Source: Pectobacterium fontis (GTDB lineage: Bacteria; Pseudomonadota; Gammaproteobacteria; Enterobacterales; Enterobacteriaceae). Taken from it: 64,000 nt of DNA. This document shows positions 47,704 to 55,771 of this stretch, piece after piece. The stretch covers positions 92,527 to 156,526 of the forward strand of contig NZ_JSXC01000024.1 in NCBI RefSeq assembly GCF_000803215.1, written 5' to 3'. How positions within the stretch are numbered: the first letter of the stretch is position 1; each line of letters starts with the position of its first letter. Both the position numbers and the translations under genes were made by a program. The notes under the pieces are model-generated. The model saw only the letters and a list, made by a program, of their open reading frames with translations, had not been told where the DNA came from and ran no database searches.

Positions 47704-48105
47704 ATGAGTGAAGCCTTAAAAATATTAAACAATATCCGTACCCTACGCGCTCAGGCTCGTGAAACCGATTTAGCAACGCTGGAAGAAATGCTGGAAAAAC
47801 TCACGGTGATTGTCGAAGATCGTCGCGAAGAAGAAGCTAGCGCTCAGCAACAAAACGCTGAACGTCAGGCTAAAATTGAAGCCTTACGTGCTAAATTATT
47901 AGAAGATGGTATCGATCCTGCTGAGCTTCTTGGTTCTCTACCTACGACTAAGTCAGGAAAAGCAAAACGTGAACCTCGTCCTGCCAAATACAAATATGTT
48001 GATGAAAATGGCAACGAAAAGTTATGGACGGGTCAGGGGCGTACACCTAAAGCGATTGCTGCTGCTCTTGAAAGCGGTAAAAAGCTGGAAGATTTTGAGA
48101 TCTGA
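47704..48105 (+). CDS. H-NS family nucleoid protein (second copy)
   Basis: 133 residues. The first 20 residues ([20 protein letters not shown]) equal E. coli H-NS, and the oligomerisation helices continue to about residue 75. A Lys/Arg linker precedes the DNA-binding domain with [23 protein letters not shown], including the QGR hook that binds AT-rich minor groove. Both domains are intact, so it can oligomerise with the resident H-NS. The core hns gene of enterobacteria sits near galU/tdk, so this copy, next to tRNA-Ser in AT-rich DNA, is probably an acquired paralogue such as Hfp/H-NSB of pathogenic E. coli. Confidence 0.88.
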   Translation: MSEALKILNNIRTLRAQARETDLATLEEMLEKLTVIVEDRREEEASAQQQNAERQAKIEALRAKLLEDGIDPAELLGSLPTTKSGKAKREPRPAKYKYVDENGNEKLWTGQGRTPKAIAAALESGKKLEDFEI

Positions 48106-48119
48106 TTATTTAGATTAGC

Positions 48120-48148
48120 CTGCAACCCCTTTGTCTCACGGGTTGCAG
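48120..48148 (+). terminator. Hairpin after the H-NS gene
   Basis: CTGCAACCC/GGGTTGCAG, 9-bp arms, 11-base loop, 14 bp after the stop. The sequence after it (ACAAAAG) has no T-run, so termination is uncertain. Confidence 0.4.
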
Positions 48149-48774
48149 ACAAAAGTAAACCGCTTCGATTCTTTGAATTACGGGAAAGATTGAAGTTTCC
48201 GTCAGCACTTTCTTTCGTTAAAAATACTATTCTCTTTCTCTTGGTGGCGAAAAATCAAACCATTATCTTTGGGATAAAGTGAGATTTTGTAAAAATGTTT
48301 AACTAAATTATATAAATGTGTTTCTCATTTCTTCCCTCTAAGCCCTCATTGGATTATCCGAAAACGTCGACAGGTAGGCGATAAATTCATCTTTCGTATA
48401 ATCCTAAAATTTTTTATAAAATTATATACCCACCATTGCTTTACGTTACATGCGCGTTGACTGTATTCGTTCACTCGTATCACTTACTAAGTAAGCTCAT
48501 CAGGATGAAAATGTGCCTCTTTCCAGAGTCCAGTGTTAGCCGGACAAACTCGTTTTCGACGCATTGGTTTTTATCGTGCCGTGTGATGATATGCATGACT
48601 GAACATCGCGCTAAAGGGTGAGCATTTTAACGAACACATTTTGTCCATAACCCAAAATTATTTAGGGCATATAACTAAAATAGGTGTGTTTATACATTTG
48701 GTTATGAATGTTAACTGTTTGATTTTATTTTAAAATAAGGTGGGTTGAGTGATTTTGTAACAGTGCCGATCCCA
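48149..48774. other. AT-rich gene-free stretch
   Basis: About 625 bp, clearly AT-rich. Only a 61-codon ORF (48436-48621) with no recognisable features. Possibly the remains of transferred DNA and a target of H-NS binding. Confidence 0.5.
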
Positions 48775-48797
48775 AATCATGAAAATGGTTCATGATT
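48775..48797 (+). promoter_or_regulatory. MetR-type operator upstream of mesX
   Basis: Perfect 9-bp arms AATCATGAA and TTCATGATT around AATGG. Its core TGAAAATGGTTCA (48780-48792) fits the MetR consensus TGAA-N2-T/A-N2-TTCA exactly. MetR is the homocysteine-responsive activator of metE/metH in enterobacteria, which suits a methionine synthase operon 167 bp downstream. Confidence 0.65.
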
Positions 48798-48831
48798 ATT
48801 GAAATTAAATCACTTTTACTCACTCAATGAG

Positions 48832-48852
48832 TCTGGCATAAATTATGCCAGA
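48832..48852. promoter_or_regulatory. 21-bp perfect palindrome upstream of mesX
   Basis: TCTGGCATAA and its complement TTATGCCAGA around one central A, 52 bp after the MetR-like site and about 106 bp before mesX. Could be a second operator (LysR-type T-N11-A symmetry) or a leader hairpin. Confidence 0.45.
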
Positions 48853-48958
48853 TAAACTACAGATAATATGAAACCTGCTGAATGATAAAGCCTGAAAATC
48901 TTGTAAAATCAAGAGATAACATCGGGTTTTACATGAAAAATTAGGATGCTAGATCGCC

Positions 48959-49936
48959 ATGAGTAAGAATTTTACATTCACCATTAAAAATTCGCGTTTC
49001 GATGAAAATTATAACCCCTCCGAAAATACGCGTATCACTACCAACTTTGCGAATTTGGCGCGAGGAGATAACCGCCAGGAGAACCTGCGCAATGCGCTAA
49101 CGATGATTGACAATCGCTTCAATTCTCTGGCGCACTGGGATAACGTCAAAGGCGATCGTTATTCTGTCGAACTGGATATCATTTCCGTTGAAGTTGATAT
49201 TGAAGGAAATGGCAACACCTTTCCTGTGATTGAAATACTGAAAACGAATATTGTTGATAGAAAAACCAACGAGCGTATTGAAGGTATTGTCGGAAATAAC
49301 TTCTCCTCCTACGTGCGAGATTATGACTTCAGCGTATTACTCTCAGCGCACAATAAGAGCCACCCAACGTTCAGCACACCTGATAATTTTGGTGATCTGC
49401 ATGGGAATATCTTTAAATGTTTCGTTAATTCAACGAATTATAAAGATGCTTTTAGTAAAGCACCGGTTATATGTTTAAGTGTTTCAAGTAAAAACACCTA
49501 CCATCGGACGGGAAATCAGCATCCTGTATTGGGTATCGAATACCAGCAAGATGAATATTCCTTGACCGATCAATACTTCCATAAAATGGGACTGCAGGCT
49601 CGCTATTTTATGCCTGCAAACAGCGTTGCGCCTTTGGCTTTCTATTTTTCTGGTGATTTACTTAGTGATTACACTAATCTTGAGCTTATCAGTACTATCA
49701 GCACGATGGAGACTTTTCAAAAGATTTACCGACCTGAGATTTACAATGCCAATTCTGTGGCAGGTCAATGCTATCAACCAAGCTTGACTCATCAGGATCA
49801 TTCGTTAACGCGAATTGTTTATGATCGGGAAGAACGCAGCCTGTTAGCGATTGAGCAGGGAAAGTTTACTGAAGAGAACTTCATCAAACCATATCAAAAT
49901 ATTCTTGAGCAATGGTCTGCTAATTACGCTCTTTGA
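48959..49936 (+). CDS. mesX: DUF1852 protein, partner of the MesD methionine synthase
   Basis: 325 residues recognised as DUF1852 by its opening (FTFTIKNSRFDENYNPSENTRIT over two segments) and by its neighbour. In work on folate-independent methionine synthases, DUF1852 proteins (MesX) were required by the short MetE-like enzyme MesD in aerobic bacteria. No signal peptide; cytoplasmic. It lies 26 bp upstream of mesD, with which it forms an operon behind a MetR-like site. The naming rests on that published pairing as I remember it. Confidence 0.8.
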   Translation: MSKNFTFTIKNSRFDENYNPSENTRITTNFANLARGDNRQENLRNALTMIDNRFNSLAHWDNVKGDRYSVELDIISVEVDIEGNGNTFPVIEILKTNIVDRKTNERIEGIVGNNFSSYVRDYDFSVLLSAHNKSHPTFSTPDNFGDLHGNIFKCFVNSTNYKDAFSKAPVICLSVSSKNTYHRTGNQHPVLGIEYQQDEYSLTDQYFHKMGLQARYFMPANSVAPLAFYFSGDLLSDYTNLELISTISTMETFQKIYRPEIYNANSVAGQCYQPSLTHQDHSLTRIVYDREERSLLAIEQGKFTEENFIKPYQNILEQWSANYAL

Positions 49937-49962
49937 TTAACCAACACACAAGGTCACCTATT

Positions 49963-50994
49963 ATGAAAACGTTGTTACCCACTTCGACTGCGGGTAGTTT
50001 ACCCAAGCCCTCTTGGCTAGCGGAACCAGAGACACTGTGGTCACCTTGGAAATTGCAGGGTGAGGAATTAATTGACGGTAAACAAGATGCTTTACGTTTA
50101 TCCTTAGCGGATCAGCAACAGGCAGGTATTGATATTGTTAGTGATGGCGAGCAAACGCGTCAACATTTTGTCACCACGTTTATTGAGCACCTAAGCGGTG
50201 TTGATTTTGAGAAACGTGAAATTGTTAAAATTCGTAATCGCTATGATGCGAGTGTACCAACCGTTATTGGGACTGTGGTTCGCCAAAAGCCCGTTTTTGT
50301 CGAAGATGCCAAATTTTTACGTCAGCAAACCACGCAACCCATTAAATGGGCCTTACCGGGTCCCATGACGATGATTGATACGCTCTATGATAGCCATTAT
50401 AAAAGCCGCGAAAAACTTGCTTGGGAATTCGCCAAAATTCTTAATCAAGAGGCCAGAGAATTAGAGGCTGCCGGCGTTGACATTATCCAATTTGATGAGC
50501 CAGCATTTAATGTTTTCTTTGATGAGGTGAATGATTGGGGAATTGCCGCATTAGAACGAGCAATTGAAGGGCTTAAATGTGAAACGGCGGTACATATTTG
50601 CTATGGCTACGGTATCAAAGCCAATACGGATTGGAAAAAGACGTTAGGGTCTGAATGGCGGCAATATGAAGAAATTTTCCCTAAATTGCAAAAATCTAAT
50701 ATCGATATCATTTCGCTTGAATGCCAAAACTCCCGTGTACCGATGGATCTTATTGAACTCATTCGCGGTAAAAAAGTGATGGTTGGTGCCATTGATGTAG
50801 CAACCAATCTCATTGAGACACCAGAGGACGTCGCTGATACGTTACGAAAAGCACTGCGATTTGTCGATGCCGACAAGCTCTACCCTTCTACCAACTGTGG
50901 TATGGCTCCCTTATCTCGTCAGGTCGCGAGAGGAAAACTACATGCTTTGAGTGCAGGCGCAGAAATTGTCCGAAGAGAACTTCTGGCTAAATAA
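49963..50994 (+). CDS. mesD: Core-MetE type methionine synthase (MesD family)
   Basis: 343 residues from the ATG at 49963 (ribosome-binding site AAGG). It corresponds to the C-terminal catalytic half of MetE only: the homocysteine/zinc barrel with DGEQTR, FDEPAFNVFFDEV, HICYGYG and the zinc Cys in STNCGMAPLSR. It lacks the folate-binding N-terminal half, so it cannot be a normal MetE. With DUF1852 beside it the MesD type is the best fit: methyl transfer to homocysteine from a donor other than methyl-folate, needing oxygen. Confidence 0.85.
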   Translation: MKTLLPTSTAGSLPKPSWLAEPETLWSPWKLQGEELIDGKQDALRLSLADQQQAGIDIVSDGEQTRQHFVTTFIEHLSGVDFEKREIVKIRNRYDASVPTVIGTVVRQKPVFVEDAKFLRQQTTQPIKWALPGPMTMIDTLYDSHYKSREKLAWEFAKILNQEARELEAAGVDIIQFDEPAFNVFFDEVNDWGIAALERAIEGLKCETAVHICYGYGIKANTDWKKTLGSEWRQYEEIFPKLQKSNIDIISLECQNSRVPMDLIELIRGKKVMVGAIDVATNLIETPEDVADTLRKALRFVDADKLYPSTNCGMAPLSRQVARGKLHALSAGAEIVRRELLAK

Positions 50995-51272
50995 CCCCGC
51001 CAAATACTCGATAACTTGCAGTAAACTCAGTCTGGGTGGAGCGATCTGATCGATCACCAACGATCTCAAATCACCAACCGGACTGAGCAATGACCATCAT
51101 GCATGACGGCAATCACTGATAAAGGATAACAACCGATAAGGTTGTCATGAGATCGGTGCCTTAGCTCATCCTTGGCTCATCTGGAACTCTACCACATCTT
51201 CATGCCAGGTACTTGATTCGATTGATATATCACACATCAGTCTTCAGATAGCATGACCAGACATGTTATGGC
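50995..51272. other. Spacer between mesD and the integrase remnant
   Basis: About 280 bp with several short GATC-containing inverted repeats (GATCTGATCGATCACC) and no coding features. Confidence 0.5.
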
Positions 51273-51500
51273 CTATTTTCCGCAGTGTCTTGTTAATGGT
51301 AGTTCATTCATGGGCGACATCGTGTCATAACAGCTTGTTAGAATAAATCTTTCATCGCCGTTAACGGATCTATAAGTTCTTGCAAACGGTGTTTTTTGCA
51401 TTGGCCAGAGAAACAGCAGGTAAAGACCGAATCCGTCAGTGAGCTTTACCGCTTTTTCTGATGGTTTGGCATTTTTTACTTTAGTATCAGTAAGTGGCAT
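51273..51500 (-). pseudogene. Truncated P4-type integrase remnant
   Basis: From MPLTDTKVKNAKPSEKAVKL to TDGFGLYLL the reading matches the first 29 residues of tyrosine integrases of the P4 type; after that similarity stops and a frame of 75 codons ends at 51273. It starts 180 bp downstream of the 3' end of tRNA-Asn on the same strand, the usual position of such integrases. It is the scar of an island once inserted at tRNA-Asn. Confidence 0.8.
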
Positions 51501-51679
51501 GACGGATCCCTCCGATTGCTGGTAAAAACGAAATCGAACCAGCTTTACCAGTATTTTTACCAGCAAAAGGGTATGGCTTCGAGCGTTTTTTGGTGAACGA
51601 GGGCGAACCTAAAGAAGGGGGTAACCAATTGATAAAAAGCAAAAAAGCAGACGTCAGTGAACGTCTGCTTTCTCTAAAT

Positions 51680-51755
51680 TGGCTCCTCTGACTGGACTTG
51701 AACCAGTGACATACGGATTAACAGTCCGCCGTTCTACCGACTGAACTACAGAGGA
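51680..51755 (-). tRNA. tRNA-Asn(GTT)
   Basis: 76 nt on the minus strand, TCCTCTGTAGTTCAGTCGG start, anticodon loop CTGTTAA (GTT), encoded CCA. It has its own promoter upstream. In E. coli asn tRNAs and nac are also neighbours. Confidence 0.97.
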
Positions 51756-51773
51756 ATCGGTTAAGTGCGATGG

Positions 51774-51802
51774 ATAATAGCGGGAGCATTTAGGGTTGTC
51801 AA
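51774..51802 (-). promoter_or_regulatory. tRNA-Asn promoter
   Basis: Minus-strand TTGACA, 17-bp spacer, TATTAT, followed by CCATCGC, 18 bp before the tRNA. Confidence 0.8.
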
Positions 51803-51914
51803 AGGCTGTTATCGATTAGTGTGTTTGATTGCCGAACTAATAACCAACACATTGAAATTATTGCTCAAGTTGAACGTTAAAAAGTAATGTGGAGTGCTGA
51901 TTAACTAGCAGGCT

Positions 51915-51952
51915 TGCACCCTAAAATAGCAGCATTGCTTTAAGATGGTGCA
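51915..51952 (+). promoter_or_regulatory. Pair of NtrC-like enhancer sites upstream of nac
   Basis: TGCACCCTAAAATAGCA (51915-51931) and TGCTTTAAGATGGTGCA (51936-51952) resemble the NtrC consensus TGCACTAAAATGGTGCA, the second with three mismatches. They are 21 bp centre to centre (two helical turns) and about 165-190 bp upstream of the sigma-54 start, a normal enhancer layout. Confidence 0.65.
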
Positions 51953-52083
51953 GGCTCGCATTGACCCGATGCCTGGTTTCTCATGAAAAATCTGGGCAGG
52001 GGGAGATGAACTATCGTTTTTACTTATTTTACCTGTGGCTTATCAAGGCAGTATCACTTTTTCTTAGGCATAGAAACATAATA

Positions 52084-52099
52084 TGGCGCGCTTTTTGCT
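52084..52099 (+). promoter_or_regulatory. Sigma-54 promoter of nac
   Basis: TGGCGCGCTTTTTGCT matches TGGCACG-N4-TTGCW with one change, and has the required GG-N10-GC spacing. It is 33 bp before the ATG. nac of Klebsiella and E. coli is transcribed by sigma-54 with NtrC. Confidence 0.8.
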
Positions 52100-52131
52100 A
52101 CCTCTTTAGGGTAACTACTCAGGAGGCAGAC

Positions 52132-52407
52132 ATGAATCTTAGACGGCTCAAGTATTTTGTAAAAATCGTTGATATCGGTAGCCTGACACAGGCTGCTGAG
52201 TTGCTGCATATTGCGCAACCAGCGCTGAGCCAGCAGGTCGCGACACTGGAGGGAGAACTCGAAAAACAGTTGCTGATAAGGAGCCGACGTGGTGTTACGC
52301 CCACTGAGGCGGGGAGGATTCTTTATTCTCATGCACAAACGATATTGTCGCAGTGCGAACAGGCAAAAGATGCAGTGAGTGGTGCCCGGCAATCAATGAG
52401 CGCATAA
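52132..52407 (+). CDS. nac: Shortened Nac-like LysR regulator (HTH and linker helix only)
   Basis: 91 residues from the ATG at 52132 with a perfect AGGAGG upstream. Residues 1-80 match the N-terminus of Nac, the nitrogen assimilation control protein: RRLKYFVKIVDIGSLTQAAE, then LLHIAQPALSQQV. The effector/oligomerisation domain of about 210 residues is missing; the frame ends GARQSMSA where Nac would continue. Sigma-54 promoter, enhancer sites, ribosome-binding site and a hairpin 14 bp after the stop are all in place, so it looks like a defined short gene rather than random decay. In Klebsiella, artificial Nac fragments of about 100 residues keep some activity. Confidence 0.8.
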   Translation: MNLRRLKYFVKIVDIGSLTQAAELLHIAQPALSQQVATLEGELEKQLLIRSRRGVTPTEAGRILYSHAQTILSQCEQAKDAVSGARQSMSA

Positions 52408-52420
52408 GTGTTGGTCATAG

Positions 52421-52446
52421 AGCCAGCCATTTATCGATGGCTGGCT
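52421..52446 (+). terminator. Hairpin after the shortened nac
   Basis: Perfect 10-bp arms AGCCAGCCAT and ATGGCTGGCT with loop TTATCG. The T-tract is weak (ACCAATCATATTTT). Confidence 0.6.
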
Positions 52447-52487
52447 ACCAATCATATTTTCTGTCAAAATTATATATCTTATTTTTT

Positions 52488-52510
52488 TGTGATATGCGTC
52501 ACAATTGACA
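52488..52510 (+). promoter_or_regulatory. Perfect CRP site with adjoining -35 element upstream of the iraP-like gene
   Basis: TGTGATATGCGTCACA is an exact TGTGA-N6-TCACA CRP site; TTGACA follows at 52505. The -10 region is poor (TCAAAT/CAAATG at 52527), as in activator-dependent promoters; the CRP centre would be near -43. The next gene on this strand starts at 52776. Confidence 0.65.
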
Positions 52511-52775
52511 ATGTTGTCTTTATTTTTCAAATGGTGAATTTTACTCTAAAGAATAAAACAGGTTTTTAGTTTTTTATTTATTTTGGTTTTTTTTCCGTAG
52601 TTTCATTTTTCCCTTACTAGGGGATATGATTTCCTTAAAATGATAATCGACACTAGCTAACACCCTATCTGCGGTGTTACATTAATCTTCGTTATGTTTT
52701 CTCTAATCTTGTGCACCAAAGAATAGGTGTTGCCTTAGGGCGTATGACGGTTATTTTTTTGATTAAGGAATTCAA
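52511..52775. other. Leader of the iraP-like gene
   Basis: 265 bp, strongly T-rich (TTTTTTATTTATTTTGG) and gene-free; ends with ribosome-binding site TAAGGAA. If transcription starts near 52540, the gene has a leader of about 235 nt. Confidence 0.5.
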
Positions 52776-53042
52776 ATGAATAATATCCTCTCTCATCTTT
52801 TAGTAAAGTTGGCAGAAAAAGAAGTTGGAGAAAAAGCGCTTAACGCGAAGATTGAATCGTTAGAGATGCTGATTTCTGCTATGATTTTGACACTGGATGA
52901 TAGTAAGATCAATGAGTTAAGTCGGAAAATAGAAGATGTGGTTGCGGGTGCTTCGCAGCGAAAGGATGAGAATAATTATTTAGCTTTCGAACTATTAGCT
53001 AAAAATATCAATCGAATTACAGCCGTTTCGTTGCGGGAATAA
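52776..53042 (+). CDS. iraP: IraP-like RpoS-stabilising anti-adapter
   Basis: 88-residue helical protein. The N-terminal 40 residues (NILSHLLVKLAEKEVGEKAL, then NAKIESLEMLISAMI) align well with E. coli IraP, which binds RssB and protects sigma-S from ClpXP; the C-terminal half is divergent. No signal or membrane segment. Regulated possibly by CRP (site upstream), whereas E. coli iraP responds to phosphate starvation and PhoP. Confidence 0.72.
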   Translation: MNNILSHLLVKLAEKEVGEKALNAKIESLEMLISAMILTLDDSKINELSRKIEDVVAGASQRKDENNYLAFELLAKNINRITAVSLRE

Positions 53043-53162
53043 CTTTTTATACATCAATGTTAATGACATTAGTCGACCACATATTAATTTTCATGCACCA
53101 ATTGAGAATGGTTTGTATCCAATAATAGAAAATGTTTGTGCTATACATTATTCCCCCAAATG

Positions 53163-53187
53163 AAGGCGCCGATGTTGTCTGCGCCTT
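53163..53187 (-). terminator. Terminator of cycA
   Basis: AAGGCGC/GCGCCTT arms, 11-base loop, 15 bp after the stop on the minus strand; the T-tract beyond it is short. Confidence 0.5.
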
Positions 53188-53201
53188 TCTTGAATTACGC
53201 C

Positions 53202-54614
53202 TTACTTCACGCCAGTAATCTGCTTTTTCCGACGAATAAACTGATAAGCAATAGCCAGCACAATAAACCAGAGCGGTGTGACAATAAGCGCTTGTCGTGT
53301 ATCTGGTTGTAATGTTAACAATGCAATAACAAAAATGAAGAAAGCCAGACATATCCAGCACATAAAAATACCTAGTGGCATTTTATATGATGATGCTTCA
53401 TGTAGCTGAGGGCGTTTTTTACGGTATGTCAGGTAAGAGCAGAGGATAATACTCCAGATGAACATGAATAAAATCGCAGATACGGTGGTTACCAACGTAA
53501 AGACAGTCATCACGTTTGGAATCAGATAGATCAATACCACGCCTGAGAGCAAACAAATACAGGAAAACATGAGTCCAGTTGAAGGAACTGCACGTTTAGA
53601 AAGTATACCGAAGCTTTTTGGGGCGTCGCCTTGCTTAGCGAGGCCAAAGAGCATGCGGCTGGTTGAGAATACACCGCTATTAGCTGAGGATGCCGCTGAA
53701 GTGAGTACAACGAAGTTGATCATACTGGCAGCCGCAGGTAGGCCAACAAGTACGAACATTTCTACAAAGGGACTGCGATCCGCAGTAATTGCACTCCATG
53801 GGGTGACGGACATAATCATGATTAACGAAAAAACATAAAACATGATGATGCGAATTGGGATTGCGTTAATTGCACGGGGCAGCACGACTTTCGGATTTTT
53901 AGTTTCAGCGGCGGTTGTACCAACCAGCTCGATGCCGACAAATGCGAATACGGCTATCTGGAATCCTGCAAAGAAACCGCTGATCCCTTTAGGGAACATA
54001 CCGCCATCGTTCCATAGGTTAGTTAACGACGCGACGTTTCCTGATGGGGAAGAGAATTGCATCACGACCAGTACGATACCGACCACGATTAACGCAATGA
54101 TCGCGACAATTTTTATCATTGCGAACCAGAATTCCATTTCACCAAACAGTTTCACCGTTGCCAGATTTAGCGTCAGTAATAATAGAACGCAAAGCAACGA
54201 CGAAACCCATTGCGATAAATCGGGAAACCAGAACTGAGCGTAGGCACTAATGGCTACAACATCGGCAATTCCGGTTACAACCCAACAAAACCAGTAAGTC
54301 CAACCGGTAAAGAAGCCTGCCCATGGCCCAAGTAGGTCTGCCGCGAAATCGCTGAATGATTTATAGTTGAGGTTTGAGAGTAATAATTCTCCCATTGCAC
54401 GCATGACAAAAAACAGCATAAAGCCAATGATCATATAAACAAAAATGATCGAAGGGCCGGCCATACTGATTGTTTTACCCGAGCCCATGAATAGCCCAGT
54501 ACCGATCGCGCCGCCAATGGCGATGAGTTGAATATGACGATTAGTCAGGTTTCGTTGCAGTCCCTCTCCTTGTTCAGGTGCAAGATCTGCGGCTTCTTTT
54601 GATTGTTCGACCAT
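53202..54614 (-). CDS. cycA: D-serine/D-alanine/glycine:proton symporter CycA
   Basis: APC-family permease with twelve membrane segments, 470 residues from the ATG at 54614 (MVEQSKEAADLAPEQ) as in E. coli CycA. The substrate-helix motif IAIGGAIGTGLFMGSGKTIS and the block FAGFQIAVFAFVGIELVGTT are present. In E. coli the mRNA is repressed by the sRNA GcvB; a matching site was not examined in detail. Confidence 0.93.
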   Translation of the reverse strand: MVEQSKEAADLAPEQGEGLQRNLTNRHIQLIAIGGAIGTGLFMGSGKTISMAGPSIIFVYMIIGFMLFFVMRAMGELLLSNLNYKSFSDFAADLLGPWAGFFTGWTYWFCWVVTGIADVVAISAYAQFWFPDLSQWVSSLLCVLLLLTLNLATVKLFGEMEFWFAMIKIVAIIALIVVGIVLVVMQFSSPSGNVASLTNLWNDGGMFPKGISGFFAGFQIAVFAFVGIELVGTTAAETKNPKVVLPRAINAIPIRIIMFYVFSLIMIMSVTPWSAITADRSPFVEMFVLVGLPAAASMINFVVLTSAASSANSGVFSTSRMLFGLAKQGDAPKSFGILSKRAVPSTGLMFSCICLLSGVVLIYLIPNVMTVFTLVTTVSAILFMFIWSIILCSYLTYRKKRPQLHEASSYKMPLGIFMCWICLAFFIFVIALLTLQPDTRQALIVTPLWFIVLAIAYQFIRRKKQITGVK

Positions 54615-54910
54615 GTAAGTACATTTTCCTGTTTCTGTCTGTGATGTTTTTTGAGCTCTTTTGCGGCTCTCATTTGTGAAAATCGAAATGAATAAGATAG
54701 CGTAACTGCGGTACTTATTACAGTAGATGACCAATATAGTCAGGCATAAAGAGGGTTGATCGTGGTGTAAGGTCGCGCAGTCTGTTTTTCGTCCTAAAAT
54801 GAAAGGATATAACACGATGAAAGGCATTGGTTATATAGGCTGAGCAGGTTAACAAAATTGCGCGTTGCTAACAATGCTATTGCCGCGTATAAAAAATTAA
54901 TATGAAACAT
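54615..54910. other. Upstream region of cycA
   Basis: About 300 bp. A small hairpin (AGAGCC/AAGAGCTC region) lies close to the cycA start. Rest AT-rich with no gene. Confidence 0.45.
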
Positions 54911-54939
54911 TTGACAGGCTCGCTGTGGAGGAGAATAAT
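54911..54939 (+). promoter_or_regulatory. Promoter of tRNA-Lys(CTT)
   Basis: TTGACA, 17-bp spacer, AATAAT. An 8-bp hairpin (GGAGGAGA/TCTCCTCC, 54927-54946) overlaps the -10 and the expected start; transcription would begin only a few bases before the tRNA. Confidence 0.65.
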
Positions 54940-54949
54940 CTCCTCCGTT

Positions 54950-55025
<76 letters not shown>

Positions 55026-55391
55026 ACAATATAAATAGGTTAATCCCTCTTTTTTAGTTTGTTATAATTTCGTTTTTTCGATGTTAATCTCATTGTCTTC
55101 TTTTATTTCATTTCACGCCCCTTACTATTTTCCCCGCTGAATACATTGATGACCTGTTGCATATATTCTATTTATATTCCTAATGCTGAGTGAAAATATA
55201 GCGTGGGGATGATATCGCTGAAAACCGCTGTGCCGCTGATGTATTTCATACACACCGAAAAATCGTGAGAAAGTGCTATGCTTAGTGGATAGGATCGTTG
55301 ACATATGCACCGGCTGCGTTTGTCTTTGCAGAGGCCACTGGAGTTTCCTGGTTAGCTGTAAGCGAGTGTCTGCTCGATTTCGGAGGTTAAT
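55026..55391. other. Spacer after tRNA-Lys(CTT)
   Basis: 365 bp, AT-rich, no integrase or tRNA-end repeat recognised. An ORF at 55273-55470 overlaps the following gene in another frame and is not supported. No clear promoter. Confidence 0.45.
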
Positions 55392-55679
55392 ATGGGATTC
55401 GAAAAATTACTGGCTGTCATCGAAAAAAGTCACCAGGATCCACAATCGGTTATCTCATTGTCTGAATTGAGTCAGGCAATTCATGAGATAATTTGTACCG
55501 AAAGTTCGAAAGAGTACAAGATAAATGAGTGCTTTACTGAACTGAGGGAGTTGGTTGATGAGAGAAAGGCGCTTTCCAGGAGACAGTTTTTGGATAAAGC
55601 GTTAGTGACAGAATTAACGCTGTATAAACAGAAAGAAAAAGCACTATTTTTGAAGCTTATCGGTATTGAAAATAAATAG
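55392..55679 (+). CDS. Uncharacterised 95-residue helical protein
   Basis: Strong ribosome-binding site (CGGAGG, 7 bp spacing) before ATG. Soluble and charged (many Glu/Lys), predicted all-helical, no motif that I recognise (LSELSQAIHEIICTESSKEY in the middle). Size and composition resemble the small connector/anti-adapter proteins of enterobacteria, and the iraP-like gene is nearby, but there is no sequence evidence for such a role. Confidence 0.65.
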   Translation: MGFEKLLAVIEKSHQDPQSVISLSELSQAIHEIICTESSKEYKINECFTELRELVDERKALSRRQFLDKALVTELTLYKQKEKALFLKLIGIENK

Positions 55680-55771
55680 ACGGCCGTCTCTATTTTAACT
55701 CAGAAATCGTCGTGCTAAATATGACTATACCGCCAGATCAAGTTATTGAGATGGCGGTGTGGCAAATAGTG

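Noticed and set aside
48436..48621. 61-codon ORF in the AT-rich gap before mesX
   Set aside because: No start signal and no recognisable feature.
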